Positions 29,025 through 37,120 of a DNA stretch of 64,000 bases are shown one piece after another; positions within the stretch are counted from its first letter, which is position 1, and every line of letters starts with the position of its first letter. A model generated the notes under the pieces. It was not told the DNA's origin and searched no databases. It was given only the letters and a program-made list of their open reading frames with translations. Made by a program: the position numbers and the translations under genes. Origin of the DNA: Oceanimonas smirnovii ATCC BAA-899 (GTDB lineage: Bacteria > Pseudomonadota > Gammaproteobacteria > Enterobacterales > Aeromonadaceae); contig NZ_KB908462.1 of assembly GCF_000381965.1 (NCBI RefSeq), forward strand, positions 1-64,000. Direction: 5' to 3'.

Positions 29025-29786
29025 ATGGAAAGAATAATGCACAAGCCTCTGATCGGCGTCACCGCCTGTCAGCGACAGATTGAAGGGCACCAGTGCCACA
29101 TGGTGGTGAACAAGTACGTGGACGCCCTGCGCCATTCGGCGAAGGTGGAAGTGGTGCTGCTGCCGGCCCTGGCCGAGGGCCTGAACGAAGGGATCCTGGA
29201 GCGCCTCGACGGCCTTTGCCTCACCGGCAGCTACAGCAATGTAGATCCGCGCCATTACGCCGCCGATCAGGATCATGCAGACTGCCGGCTGGATCAGGAT
29301 CGGGACGGATCCGCGCTGTCGTTGATCCGTGCCGCCCGCCGGCTGCAACTGCCGCTGCTCGGCATCTGCCGCGGCCTGCAGGAAATGAACGTGGCCTGGG
29401 GCGGCAGCCTGCGCCAACCGCTGCAGGAACTGCCCGGCCTGATGGATCACCGCGAGCCGGACAGCGGCGGAGTGAACTCGCATTACGAGCCGGCTCATGC
29501 CCTCAGTCTGAACCCGGACGGCCTGCTGCACCGGCTCACCGGTGAGCTGAACTTCGAGGTGAACTCATTGCACCAGCAGGGCATCGACCGCCTGGGCGAA
29601 GGCCTGCTGGCCGAGGCCCTGGCCCCGGACGGCCTGGTGGAAGCCATCAGCGATCCCACCCTGCCTTTTGCCCTGGGCGTGCAGTGGCACCCGGAGTGGC
29701 GCACCGACGAACACCCGCTCTATGCCGCCATCTTTACCGCCTTTGGCGCCGCCTGCGCGAACTACCGCCAGCGCGTCAACGCCTGA
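29025..29786 (+). CDS. puuD: Gamma-glutamyl-GABA hydrolase (class I glutamine amidotransferase-like)
   Basis: Releases GABA (or the longer omega-amino acid) from its gamma-glutamyl conjugate. 253-residue peptidase C26 fold with the nucleophile Cys115 in LLGICRGLQE and the His222/Glu224 pair in GVQWHPEW. GITACQ-like N-terminus. Starts at ATG 29025 after CAGGTGAA. A dispersed palindromic repeat separates it from the following aminotransferase gene. Confidence 0.93.
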   Translation: MERIMHKPLIGVTACQRQIEGHQCHMVVNKYVDALRHSAKVEVVLLPALAEGLNEGILERLDGLCLTGSYSNVDPRHYAADQDHADCRLDQDRDGSALSLIRAARRLQLPLLGICRGLQEMNVAWGGSLRQPLQELPGLMDHREPDSGGVNSHYEPAHALSLNPDGLLHRLTGELNFEVNSLHQQGIDRLGEGLLAEALAPDGLVEAISDPTLPFALGVQWHPEWRTDEHPLYAAIFTAFGAACANYRQRVNA

Positions 29787-29944
29787 CAGCAGATTCACTC
29801 GAACAAGAAGGGGACAGGCCGTTGCCTTAGCCAACCGTCGATGGCAGGGATGCCATCGTCGAGCATACATGGAAGTACTTGCTGCGTGTTGGCGTGGCAA
29901 TGGGCTGTACCCGAGACAGACACATGAACAAAAAGGACACCATC
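29787..29944. repeat. Dispersed palindromic repeat between puuD and the aminotransferase gene
   Basis: A 20-nt palindrome (29839-29858) with centre CAGGGATG is followed by GAGCATACATGGAAGTA and GCGTGTTGGC. It matches, with altered arms, the units at 936-992 (inverse), 1111-1145 and 38288-38328 (inverse). It lies inside a probable operon and could be a site of RNA processing or partial termination. Confidence 0.75.
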
Positions 29945-31306
29945 ATGCATCAGTACAACACTCAAGACCTGCGCAAACAGGACGGCCAGCACCACCTGCA
30001 TCCCTTTACCGACACCAAGGATCTGGGCAGCAACAGCCGCATCATTACCGGGGCTGAAGGCATTTATATTATTGATTCCGAAGGCAACCGCATTCTCGAT
30101 GCCATGGCCGGCCTCTGGTGCGTGAACCTGGGCTATGGCCGCCAGGAGCTGGTGGACGCGGCCGCCGCCCAGATGACCGAGCTGCCCTACTACAACAACT
30201 TCTTCAAGACCGCCCATCCGCCGGCGATCAAACTGGCCAAAAAGCTGACCGAGCTGGCCCCGGAGCACATCAACCACGTGTTCTTTACCGGCTCCGGTTC
30301 CGAGTCCAACGACACGGTCGTGCGCATGGTACGCCGCTACTGGCAGCTCAAGGGCCAGCCGGAAAAAACCGTGATCATCGGCCGGCGCAACGGCTACCAC
30401 GGCTCCACCGTGGCCGGTGCCAGCCTGGGTGGCATGGCCCCCATGCACGAGCAGGGCGGCCCCATGCTGGCGGACGTGGAGCACATCGCTCAGCCCTACT
30501 GGTTTGGCGAAGGCCGGGAAATGAGCCCGGAAGCATTCGGCCTGCTGGCGGCGCGGTCGCTGGAGCAGAAGATCAAGGAGCTGGGGGTAGACCGGGTGGC
30601 GGCCTTTATTGCCGAGCCGGTGCAGGGTGCCGGCGGCGTGATCATTCCGCCCGACAGCTACTGGCCCGAAATTCAGCGCATCTGCGATCACTACGGCATT
30701 CTGCTGATTGCCGACGAGGTGATCTGCGGCTTCGGCCGGCTGGGCCAGTGGTTCGGCAGCCAGCACTTCAATATCAAGCCCGATCTCATGCCCATCGCCA
30801 AGGGGCTGTCTTCCGGCTACCTGCCCATCGGCGGCGTGCTGGTGGGTGACCGGGTGGCCGAGACCCTGATCGAGCAGGGCGGCGAGTTCTACCACGGCTT
30901 TACCTACTCCGGTCATCCGGCCTGCGCCGCCGTGGCGTTGCGCAACCTGGAGCTGATGGAAGAAGACGGCGTGCTGGAGCAGGTGCGCGAGGTGGCCGCA
31001 CCCTATTTTGCCGAGCGCTGGGCCAGCCTGACGGATCACCCGCTGGTGGGCGAGACCCGTAGTCTCGGCCTGTTGGGTGCCCTGGAGCTGGTGGCCAACA
31101 AAACCACTCTGGACCGCTTTGAGCCGGGTATCGGCAGCCGCTGCCGGGACAACTGCTTTAACACCGGCATAGTAATGCGCTCCGTGGGCGAAACCATGGT
31201 GGTGTCGCCGCCCTTGGTGATCACTAAGCCTGAAATCGACGAACTGGTGCGCCTGGCCCGGGAAAGCCTGGACGCCACCGCTCGCCAGCTGGGCATCATG
31301 AGCTGA
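29945..31306 (+). CDS. spuC: Class III omega-aminotransferase, putrescine/polyamine-pyruvate type (SpuC-like)
   Basis: Transfers the amino group of putrescine or a gamma-glutamyl polyamine to pyruvate. 453 residues: N-terminal HLHPFTD and GSGSESND, the PLP-binding ADEV (Asp257), and the Schiff-base Lys286 in PIAKGLSSG. Strong resemblance to Pseudomonas SpuC. The ATG at 29945 has AAGGA 8 nt upstream; in-frame ATGs at 29879 and 29924 fall in or near the repeat. Occupies the place that PuuB or PuuE would have in E. coli. Confidence 0.9.
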   Translation: MHQYNTQDLRKQDGQHHLHPFTDTKDLGSNSRIITGAEGIYIIDSEGNRILDAMAGLWCVNLGYGRQELVDAAAAQMTELPYYNNFFKTAHPPAIKLAKKLTELAPEHINHVFFTGSGSESNDTVVRMVRRYWQLKGQPEKTVIIGRRNGYHGSTVAGASLGGMAPMHEQGGPMLADVEHIAQPYWFGEGREMSPEAFGLLAARSLEQKIKELGVDRVAAFIAEPVQGAGGVIIPPDSYWPEIQRICDHYGILLIADEVICGFGRLGQWFGSQHFNIKPDLMPIAKGLSSGYLPIGGVLVGDRVAETLIEQGGEFYHGFTYSGHPACAAVALRNLELMEEDGVLEQVREVAAPYFAERWASLTDHPLVGETRSLGLLGALELVANKTTLDRFEPGIGSRCRDNCFNTGIVMRSVGETMVVSPPLVITKPEIDELVRLARESLDATARQLGIMS

Positions 31307-31316
31307 GGAGGCGACC

Positions 31317-32810
31317 ATGACCCAACATTCTTTTGCCCACTGGCAAACTCTGAGTGAAGGACTACGGCCCGAGGGCCGCGCCTTTATCAACGGCTGCTAC
31401 TGCTATGCCCTGTCCGGAGCACGCTTTGCCAGCCACAACCCGGCTACCGGTGCGCAACTAGCCGAGGTGGCCAGCTGCGACGAGCAGGACGCCAACCTGG
31501 CGGTGGCCCACGCGCGCGCCGCCCTGCCCCACTGGGCCGGACTGGCCCCGGCGGAGCGCAAACAGGTATTGCTGCGCTTCGCCGACCTGGTAGAGCAACA
31601 CACCGAGGAGCTGGCGCTGCTGGAAACTCTGGACATGGGCAAGCCCATTGCCAACAGCCTGGAAGTGGACCTGCCGGCGGCGGTGCGCTGCCTGCGCTGG
31701 AACGCCGAGGCCATCGACAAGGTGTATGGCGAAATCGCCCCCACTGCCGCCAGCAGCCTGGGGCTGGTGACCCGGGAACCACTGGGGGTGGTGGCCGCCA
31801 TCGTGCCCTGGAACTTTCCGCTGATGATGGCCTGCTGGAAAATCGCCCCGGCCCTGGCCGCCGGCAATACCGTGATCTTGAAGCCGTCGGAAAAGTCTCC
31901 TCTCAGCGCCCTGCGGCTGGCGGCCCTGGCCCATGACGCCGGCCTGCCCGCCGGCGTGTTGCAGGTGCTGCCCGGCTACGGTCATACCGTGGGCAAGGCC
32001 CTGGCCCTGCACATGGACGTGAACGCCCTGGCTTTTACCGGCTCCACCGCCGTGGGCAAGCTGCTGACCCAGTATGCGGGCGAGTCCAATATGAAACGCA
32101 CCTTTATGGAGTGCGGCGGCAAGAGCGCCAATATCGTGTTTGCCGACGCCGGCAACCTGGATCGCGTGGCGCAACAGGCGGCCCAGGCCATTTTCTACAA
32201 CCAGGGCGAGGTGTGCATCGCCGGATCCCGGCTGCTGGTGGAAAACGCCATCAAGGACGAGCTGATAGAGCGCATTGTGCACCACGCCGCCAGCTGGCAG
32301 CCGGGCAACCCGTTGGATCCAGCCACCGCCATGGGTGCCATCGTCGATGCCACCCAGCTCGACGGCATTGCCGGCCATGTGGCGGCGGCACACAAACAGG
32401 GCGCGCGCCTGCGCACCGGTGGCGAGCCGGTGAGCATCAATGGCGGCCTGTATTTTGCCCCCACCGTGTTTGATAACGTGGACAACAGCATGGCGCTGGC
32501 ACGGGAAGAGGTGTTCGGCCCTGTGCTGGCGGTGATTGGCTTTGACAGTGCCGACGAAGCAGTGGCCATTGCCAACGACTCCCCTTACGGCCTGGCGGCG
32601 GCGGTCTGGACCCAAAACCTGGACCGCGCCCTGACCACAGCCCGGCGGCTGGAGTCGGGCCAGGTATTCGTTAACAACTACGCCGGCGGCGACATGACGG
32701 TGCCTTTTGGCGGCTATAAGCAATCCGGCAACGGCCGGGACAAGTCGCTGCATTCCCTGGCCGAATACAGCCAGCTGAAAACCACCTGGATAGAGTTCGG
32801 GGCGGGCTGA
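31317..32810 (+). CDS. puuC: Gamma-glutamylaminobutyraldehyde dehydrogenase (ALDH family)
   Basis: NAD(P)-dependent oxidation of the aminoaldehyde made by the transaminase. 497 residues with the ALDH signatures: PWNFPLMMACWKIAPALAAGN, GSTAVG, catalytic Glu265 in MECGGKS and Cys300 in NQGEVCIAGSR, and the C-terminal PFGGYKQSGNGRDKS characteristic of PuuC/KauB. GGAGGCGACC precedes the ATG, 10 nt after the aminotransferase stop. Last gene of the rightward polyamine operon. Confidence 0.93.
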   Translation: MTQHSFAHWQTLSEGLRPEGRAFINGCYCYALSGARFASHNPATGAQLAEVASCDEQDANLAVAHARAALPHWAGLAPAERKQVLLRFADLVEQHTEELALLETLDMGKPIANSLEVDLPAAVRCLRWNAEAIDKVYGEIAPTAASSLGLVTREPLGVVAAIVPWNFPLMMACWKIAPALAAGNTVILKPSEKSPLSALRLAALAHDAGLPAGVLQVLPGYGHTVGKALALHMDVNALAFTGSTAVGKLLTQYAGESNMKRTFMECGGKSANIVFADAGNLDRVAQQAAQAIFYNQGEVCIAGSRLLVENAIKDELIERIVHHAASWQPGNPLDPATAMGAIVDATQLDGIAGHVAAAHKQGARLRTGGEPVSINGGLYFAPTVFDNVDNSMALAREEVFGPVLAVIGFDSADEAVAIANDSPYGLAAAVWTQNLDRALTTARRLESGQVFVNNYAGGDMTVPFGGYKQSGNGRDKSLHSLAEYSQLKTTWIEFGAG

Positions 32811-32845
32811 CCGTGACTTGAAGCACCAGCAGACCGAAAAACACC

Positions 32846-32875
32846 AAGGGCGCCGGAAGGCGCCCTTTCTTTTTA
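32846..32875. terminator. Bidirectional intrinsic terminator
   Basis: Stem AAGGGCGCC/GGCGCCCTT with loop GGAA and a long T-run. It ends puuC (+). On the minus strand it directly follows the LuxR-type gene, but with a weaker T-run. Confidence 0.92.
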
Positions 32876-33643
32876 CTCCACACCCAGCTGCCGTAAAAAC
32901 AGCTGAAACAGCTCGGCCTGACTATTGATGGCGAGCTTGCCATAAATGTTCTTGCGGTGATTTTTTACCGTGCCCGGGCTGATGCACAGCAGGTCGGCAA
33001 TGGCCGGGGCACTGTGCCCTTGCAAAAACAGCCGTGCCACCTGCTGCTCACGTTCGCTCAGACGTTCATCCATAAACTCTTCAGAGCCCGCCCCATCGTC
33101 ACCCGCAGGCTGCCAGTGGTGCTTTTCCAGCAGCGCCTGCAACAGGGGGAACAGGTAGGCCATTTTTTCGCTCAGCAGGCGACCGTCAGGGTGCAGCGGG
33201 GGCTGATAAAAGCCAAAGGAAAAAGCCAGGGTGGTATTCGTGTTGGGTGAGAAAAAACACATCAGCTCGTCATGCAGGCCCAGTCCGGTGTAGTAGGTCA
33301 GAAAATACTCGCTGCGCCGGAATTCCGAAGGAGCTATGTCATCCAGACGAAATACGCCGGTAGTCGGGTGGTTCAGCCAGTACTGGTAAAAAGGATCGAG
33401 CTGATACATACCGGCACAGTAAGGATGCAGAGTTTTCGCTTCTTGTTGGTGGTTCAGATTATGCAACAGTATTTCGGGGCTGCGCAGGCGGTGAAACCGG
33501 CATAGCACCAGATCGATACCGGCAAAATAGCTTTCCAGGCAAGCCTGAAGCTCAGGAAGAAACCCCTTGCAATCAACTTGTGACAACAGTTGCGCCAGGG
33601 GTTCAAGAGAAGTGGGTGCAATATCCTTTTGCATGAACGCCAT
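32873..33643 (-). CDS. LuxR-family transcriptional regulator (orphan)
   Basis: 256 residues with a C-terminal LuxR HTH (about 190-250: LSEREQQVARLFLQGHSAPAIADLL...TVKNHRKNIYGKL). The N-terminal about 170 residues contain no acyl-homoserine-lactone signature that I can recognise and no receiver Asp, so the signal is unknown. The start is uncertain: GTG 33649, ATG 33643 or ATG 33634 are in frame and none has a strong Shine-Dalgarno. An 8-10-8 inverted repeat overlaps this point. Lies between the polyamine catabolic operon and the deacetylase gene, so a role in that regulon is possible. Confidence 0.8.
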   Translation of the reverse strand: MAFMQKDIAPTSLEPLAQLLSQVDCKGFLPELQACLESYFAGIDLVLCRFHRLRSPEILLHNLNHQQEAKTLHPYCAGMYQLDPFYQYWLNHPTTGVFRLDDIAPSEFRRSEYFLTYYTGLGLHDELMCFFSPNTNTTLAFSFGFYQPPLHPDGRLLSEKMAYLFPLLQALLEKHHWQPAGDDGAGSEEFMDERLSEREQQVARLFLQGHSAPAIADLLCISPGTVKNHRKNIYGKLAINSQAELFQLFLRQLGVE

Positions 33644-33669
33644 ATTCACCGATCAATAAAACGGTGAAT
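33644..33669. promoter_or_regulatory. Inverted repeat at the 5' end of the LuxR-type gene
   Basis: ATTCACCG (33644-33651) and CGGTGAAT (33662-33669) are perfect 8-bp arms around a 10-bp spacer. The position at the start codon suggests an operator for autoregulation, or an RNA hairpin that hides the start. Confidence 0.5.
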
Positions 33670-33688
33670 AAAATGTAACATTCCAAAC

Positions 33689-33723
33689 AGGCCCTGACCA
33701 GTTTTTGCACCAGGTCAGGGCCT
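33689..33723 (-). terminator. Hairpin downstream of the deacetylase gene
   Basis: Perfect 11-bp stem AGGCCCTGACC/GGTCAGGGCCT with a 13-nt loop, directly after the deacetylase stop codon. Read on the minus strand it is followed by TGTTTGG, so the T-run is poor; termination is likely but may be incomplete. Confidence 0.6.
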
Positions 33724-33728
33724 GGTCA

Positions 33729-34835
33729 TCATCCGTGAATATCCTGCAATAATGGCTGCAGGCTTTCGATCAGCGCTGCCTGATGAGGCTGCAGCTCCTG
33801 CTGGCCCCAACGGGCAATATCCCCTCCCGCCGGATCGGGCACATGAATGTCGCTTCGGCTCAGGGTTTCGATCACCCGGTGGCCACAGAAGGGCACATAG
33901 CCTTCCGAATAGCCTCCTTCATGCACCATCACCAGCCGGCCTCGGCACAGGCGATCGGCGGCGGCCATCACCCTGGCGGTGAGCTGGCCAAAGGCATCAG
34001 CATTAAGCAGCATGCAGCCGAGCGGATCCATGGCGCTGGCATCAAAGCCACAGGCCACCACGATCAACTCGGGCTGAAAACGATCCAACGCCGGGATCAC
34101 CAGTTGATCCATGGCCGCCAAATAGGTGCCAATGCCGGATCCGGCCGGCAGCGGTACGTTGAGGTTATAACCAAAGCCGGCCCCACTGCCCCGCTCGTCT
34201 GCACTGCCCGAGTCAATGGGATAGTTGTTGTCGTGATGCAGGGAGATGGTCAGCACCTCGGCATCCTCATAAAACGCCTGCTGAGTGCCGTTGCCATGGT
34301 GCACATCCCAGTCAATCACCGCGACCCGGCGCACCAGCCCCTTTGCCTGGGCCGCCCGAATGGCGATGGGAATATTGCCCAGCAGGCAAAATCCCATGCC
34401 CCGATCCGCTTCAGCGTGATGCCCGGGCGGGCGCGACAGGCAGTAGCCGTTGTCGACTTCGCCCCTGAGCACCGCCGCCACCGTGGCCATGGCCAGGCCG
34501 GCCGAGCGGCAGGCAATGGGAAAGGCATCCTGACGAAAGGGCGCATACTGGCCGGCATCACCGAAGCCCTGTTCGCTCATGGCGCTCAGCTCGTCAATGT
34601 ATCGTCCGGTATGAAAGCGCAGCAAATCTTCCCGGGTGGCCGGCTCGGCGTGCACCGGGGTCAGCTGCTCCAGCAGGCCACTCACCGCCAGCAGGTTGCG
34701 CAACCGGCGCTTGGTTTCCGGGTGCTCCGCGGCGGCGGCGGGCTGCACAAAGCCACCGGGGCGATCAAACACCGAGCAGGGGCCAGCATCGTGCCACAGG
34801 CAGTGTTCGTGAAAGGCGAATCCGGTTCGTTTCAT
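33729..34835 (-). CDS. Class II histone-deacetylase-family amidohydrolase (acetylpolyamine deacetylase candidate)
   Basis: 368-residue arginase/deacetylase fold with all catalytic features: tandem His139/His140 in PPGHHAE, zinc ligands Asp177 and His179 in DWDVHHGNGT, the third ligand Asp264 in CGFDASAMDP, and Tyr308 in HEGGYSE. Bacterial members of this family deacetylate acetylpolyamines and related amides. Its place in a polyamine island, 20 nt downstream of an NhaC-like carrier in the same direction, supports an acetylpolyamine amidohydrolase role (inference). The exact substrate is unknown. Confidence 0.88.
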   Translation of the reverse strand: MKRTGFAFHEHCLWHDAGPCSVFDRPGGFVQPAAAAEHPETKRRLRNLLAVSGLLEQLTPVHAEPATREDLLRFHTGRYIDELSAMSEQGFGDAGQYAPFRQDAFPIACRSAGLAMATVAAVLRGEVDNGYCLSRPPGHHAEADRGMGFCLLGNIPIAIRAAQAKGLVRRVAVIDWDVHHGNGTQQAFYEDAEVLTISLHHDNNYPIDSGSADERGSGAGFGYNLNVPLPAGSGIGTYLAAMDQLVIPALDRFQPELIVVACGFDASAMDPLGCMLLNADAFGQLTARVMAAADRLCRGRLVMVHEGGYSEGYVPFCGHRVIETLSRSDIHVPDPAGGDIARWGQQELQPHQAALIESLQPLLQDIHG

Positions 34836-34855
34836 CTTGTTCTCCTTGTTTCAAA

Positions 34856-36295
34856 TCAGGCCAGCAGCCACAGCACTACCGTGGTGACGGCAGCGGCAAT
34901 CAGGGTATAGGGCAGCTGGCTGAGGGCATGTTGCATCGGGCTGATGCCGCAGCCGCGGGCGGAGATCACGGTGGAATCCCCAAAAAAGCAGGCATGGCTG
35001 CCAAAGACCCCCGCCGACACCACGGCCCCCAGGGTCAGCGCCATATTGGCGTCCAGAGCCTGCGCCAGGGGGATCATGATGGGAAAGGCGATGGCATACA
35101 CACCCCAGAAGGAGCCGGTGGCAAAGGTCAGCCCGGCCAGCACCAGAAAGCTCAGCGCCGGCAGCCACTGGGCATTCATATAGGGGGTGATGGTGTCGAT
35201 CAGATAAGGCGCCAGCCCCAGCTTCTCGTTGACTGCCTGCAGTACAAAGGCCGCAAACACGATGCCCAGCGGCAGCAACATGGTGGCCATGCCCTGAATA
35301 ATTTCATCAAACAGCCGGGGCAGACTGGCCAGCCCCTGCAGCCGGTACAGCACCAGCGATACCACCAGGGCGCAGCCCACGCCCATCAGCGCATCAATAT
35401 TGAAATACCAGGTGGCCAGCAGCAGGGTCAGCACCGGCAGCATGAAGTTCACCAGTCGCGGCGGCTGGCGATGGCCCGGCTCGTCCTGTTCGATAGCCTC
35501 GCTGTTGTCTGCCAGGCAGTCACGCTCTGCCTGCTTCATGGTGCCAAGCAGCGGCATCACGCCAAAAGCCACCAGGGGCACCAGCAGCAGGGCCACCCAG
35601 GGGTACACCAGGTAGGGCAACAGGCTCAGGTAATAATTGAAGCCTTGCCCTTCCGGCACCAGGCCATTGGCTTCAATCAGGCCGGCGAGATAAATTACCC
35701 AGGTGGAAAACGGGATCAGCAGGCACACCGGTGCCGAAGTGGAGTCCACCACATAGGCCAGCATGTCCCGGGAGATTTTCAGCTTGTCCGACAGCTTGCG
35801 CATGGCGGTGCTGACGGTCAGAGCATTGAGGTAGTCATCAATAAAAATGGCAATGCCCAGCAGCCAACTGGCCATCAGGGCATGAGAGCGACGCTTGACG
35901 TATTTGCCCAGACTGTCGCTGAAGGCCAGAGTCGCACCGGAAAATTGCAGCAGGGCAATCAGACTACCGAGCAGGCCGCACACCAGAATAAGCCAGCCCA
36001 TAATGGGCCCCTGCATCACCTCCAGGGTGCTGGCCACAAAGTTGTGCAGCGTCCGCTGTGGCTCCACCAGGGCAAAGCCCGTCAGGGCACCGGCCAGCAG
36101 CGGCTCCAGCGTGCGCCGGGTCAGCAGCGCCAGCCCCAGCACCACCAGGGTGGGCACCAGGGCAAAGAGCCCGAACTCGCCTTCAGTCTTGCCCGCACCG
36201 AGTGCTAACACCAGCAGAAACAGACCGGTCAATATTGCCAGCCTGGTCCAGCCGATGGGCAGTTGCTCCATGCGGGGGGTCAGTATTTTCTCCAT
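34856..36295 (-). CDS. NhaC-family Na+/H+ antiporter-like carrier
   Basis: 479 residues with about 11-12 membrane helices; conserved NhaC segments IFIDDYLNALTVSTAMRKLSDK, YVVDSTSAPVCLLIPFSTW and TGSFWGVYAIAFPIMIP. It lacks the periplasmic N-domain of the other NhaC protein at 25427. ATG 36295 has GAAGAGG upstream; an in-frame ATG 78 nt earlier coincides with an 18-bp palindrome and is rejected. First gene of a carrier-deacetylase operon, likely importing the substrate of the deacetylase (inference). Confidence 0.86.
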   Translation of the reverse strand: MEKILTPRMEQLPIGWTRLAILTGLFLLVLALGAGKTEGEFGLFALVPTLVVLGLALLTRRTLEPLLAGALTGFALVEPQRTLHNFVASTLEVMQGPIMGWLILVCGLLGSLIALLQFSGATLAFSDSLGKYVKRRSHALMASWLLGIAIFIDDYLNALTVSTAMRKLSDKLKISRDMLAYVVDSTSAPVCLLIPFSTWVIYLAGLIEANGLVPEGQGFNYYLSLLPYLVYPWVALLLVPLVAFGVMPLLGTMKQAERDCLADNSEAIEQDEPGHRQPPRLVNFMLPVLTLLLATWYFNIDALMGVGCALVVSLVLYRLQGLASLPRLFDEIIQGMATMLLPLGIVFAAFVLQAVNEKLGLAPYLIDTITPYMNAQWLPALSFLVLAGLTFATGSFWGVYAIAFPIMIPLAQALDANMALTLGAVVSAGVFGSHACFFGDSTVISARGCGISPMQHALSQLPYTLIAAAVTTVVLWLLA

Positions 36296-36355
36296 AGCCT
36301 CTTCCTTGTCTGTCCGTTGACGCTTCATCATAGAGGCAGACGGAAAGTGGCCGAC

Positions 36356-36373
36356 ATGTCCCTTAAGGGACAT
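36356..36373. promoter_or_regulatory. 18-bp perfect palindrome upstream of the carrier-deacetylase operon
   Basis: ATGTCCCTTAAGGGACAT, perfectly self-complementary, 60 bp upstream of the carrier start codon. It looks like a dimeric-repressor operator. It does not resemble the PuuR-type sites, so another regulator is implied. No second copy was noticed in the window. Confidence 0.6.
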
Positions 36374-36465
36374 TTGACGTGATCTGAGTCACACCAGCAG
36401 TTAACTTTTTATAAACAAAAATAAAACAAATGATGGGGTGGCGAGGGTATTACCCTCGCTAAAAC

Positions 36466-37041
36466 TCAGAAATGCTTGGCCGGAGTGGAGCAGCTGACGA
36501 TACGGCAGGGCTGATCGCTGATATTGCGAAAACGGTGGGGCTGAGTGGTGGAGAAGTAATAGCTGTCGCCGGCCTTCAGCAGCCGGTGCTGAGCGCCTAT
36601 GGTAATTTCGATTTCTCCTTCTATCACCACGCCGGCTTCCTCGCCGTGGTAGGCCATCATGTCGTGGCCGGTGTCCACGCCAGGCGGGTAGGTTTCCACA
36701 ATAAATGACATGGCCCGGTTCTTGCGGTTATAGCCCACCAGTTTCAAAGACAGATTACCGCTGCCCACGTCCTGCAGCTCGTCGGGGCTGAAAAAGATCT
36801 GATCGGTGTTTTGCAGATCCAGGGTAAAAAACTCACCCACCGTCATGGGAATGCCGTCGAGGATCTTTTTCAGCGAGCTGACCGACGGGCTGACCTTGCC
36901 CTGCTCAATCAGCGACAGGCTGGAGTGGGTCACGCCGGTGCGTTTGGCCAGCTCCCGCTGGGAAATATTGCGCATCAGGCGCACCGCCTTGAGGCGGGTA
37001 CCCACATCGTTATTGTCGTCGCCCTGCTTCGCCGTTGTCAT
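36466..37041 (-). CDS. puuR: PuuR-type XRE/cupin repressor of polyamine catabolism
   Basis: 191 residues: N-terminal XRE HTH (about 14-68: GTRLKAVRLMRNISQRELAKRTGVTHSSLSLIEQGKVSPSVSSL) and C-terminal cupin_2 domain (about 115-185: AYHGEEAGVVIEGEIEI). E. coli PuuR represses puu operons and is released by putrescine; the Pseudomonas counterpart is PauR. Faces the same way as the carrier-deacetylase operon but is separated by 170 bp. A GATAGTGAACG site 7 bp before its start suggests autorepression. Confidence 0.92.
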   Translation of the reverse strand: MTTAKQGDDNNDVGTRLKAVRLMRNISQRELAKRTGVTHSSLSLIEQGKVSPSVSSLKKILDGIPMTVGEFFTLDLQNTDQIFFSPDELQDVGSGNLSLKLVGYNRKNRAMSFIVETYPPGVDTGHDMMAYHGEEAGVVIEGEIEITIGAQHRLLKAGDSYYFSTTQPHRFRNISDQPCRIVSCSTPAKHF

Positions 37042-37048
37042 ATTTCTC

Positions 37049-37059
37049 CGTTCACTATC
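37049..37059 (-). promoter_or_regulatory. PuuR operator candidate at puuR
   Basis: Minus-strand GATAGTGAACG lies 7 bp upstream of the puuR start and differs at one base from the GATAATGAACG found upstream of puuA. Confidence 0.45.
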
Positions 37060-37120
37060 AGAAAACCCTCGGCCAAATTCTACTCAAGGGAGGATTCGGC
37101 TGTAAATTGAATTAAGACAC

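Noticed and set aside
29795-31390. A 531-codon minus-strand frame opposite spuC
   Set aside because: Antisense shadow of a GC-rich gene with strong codon bias; the plus-strand protein has full aminotransferase motifs.
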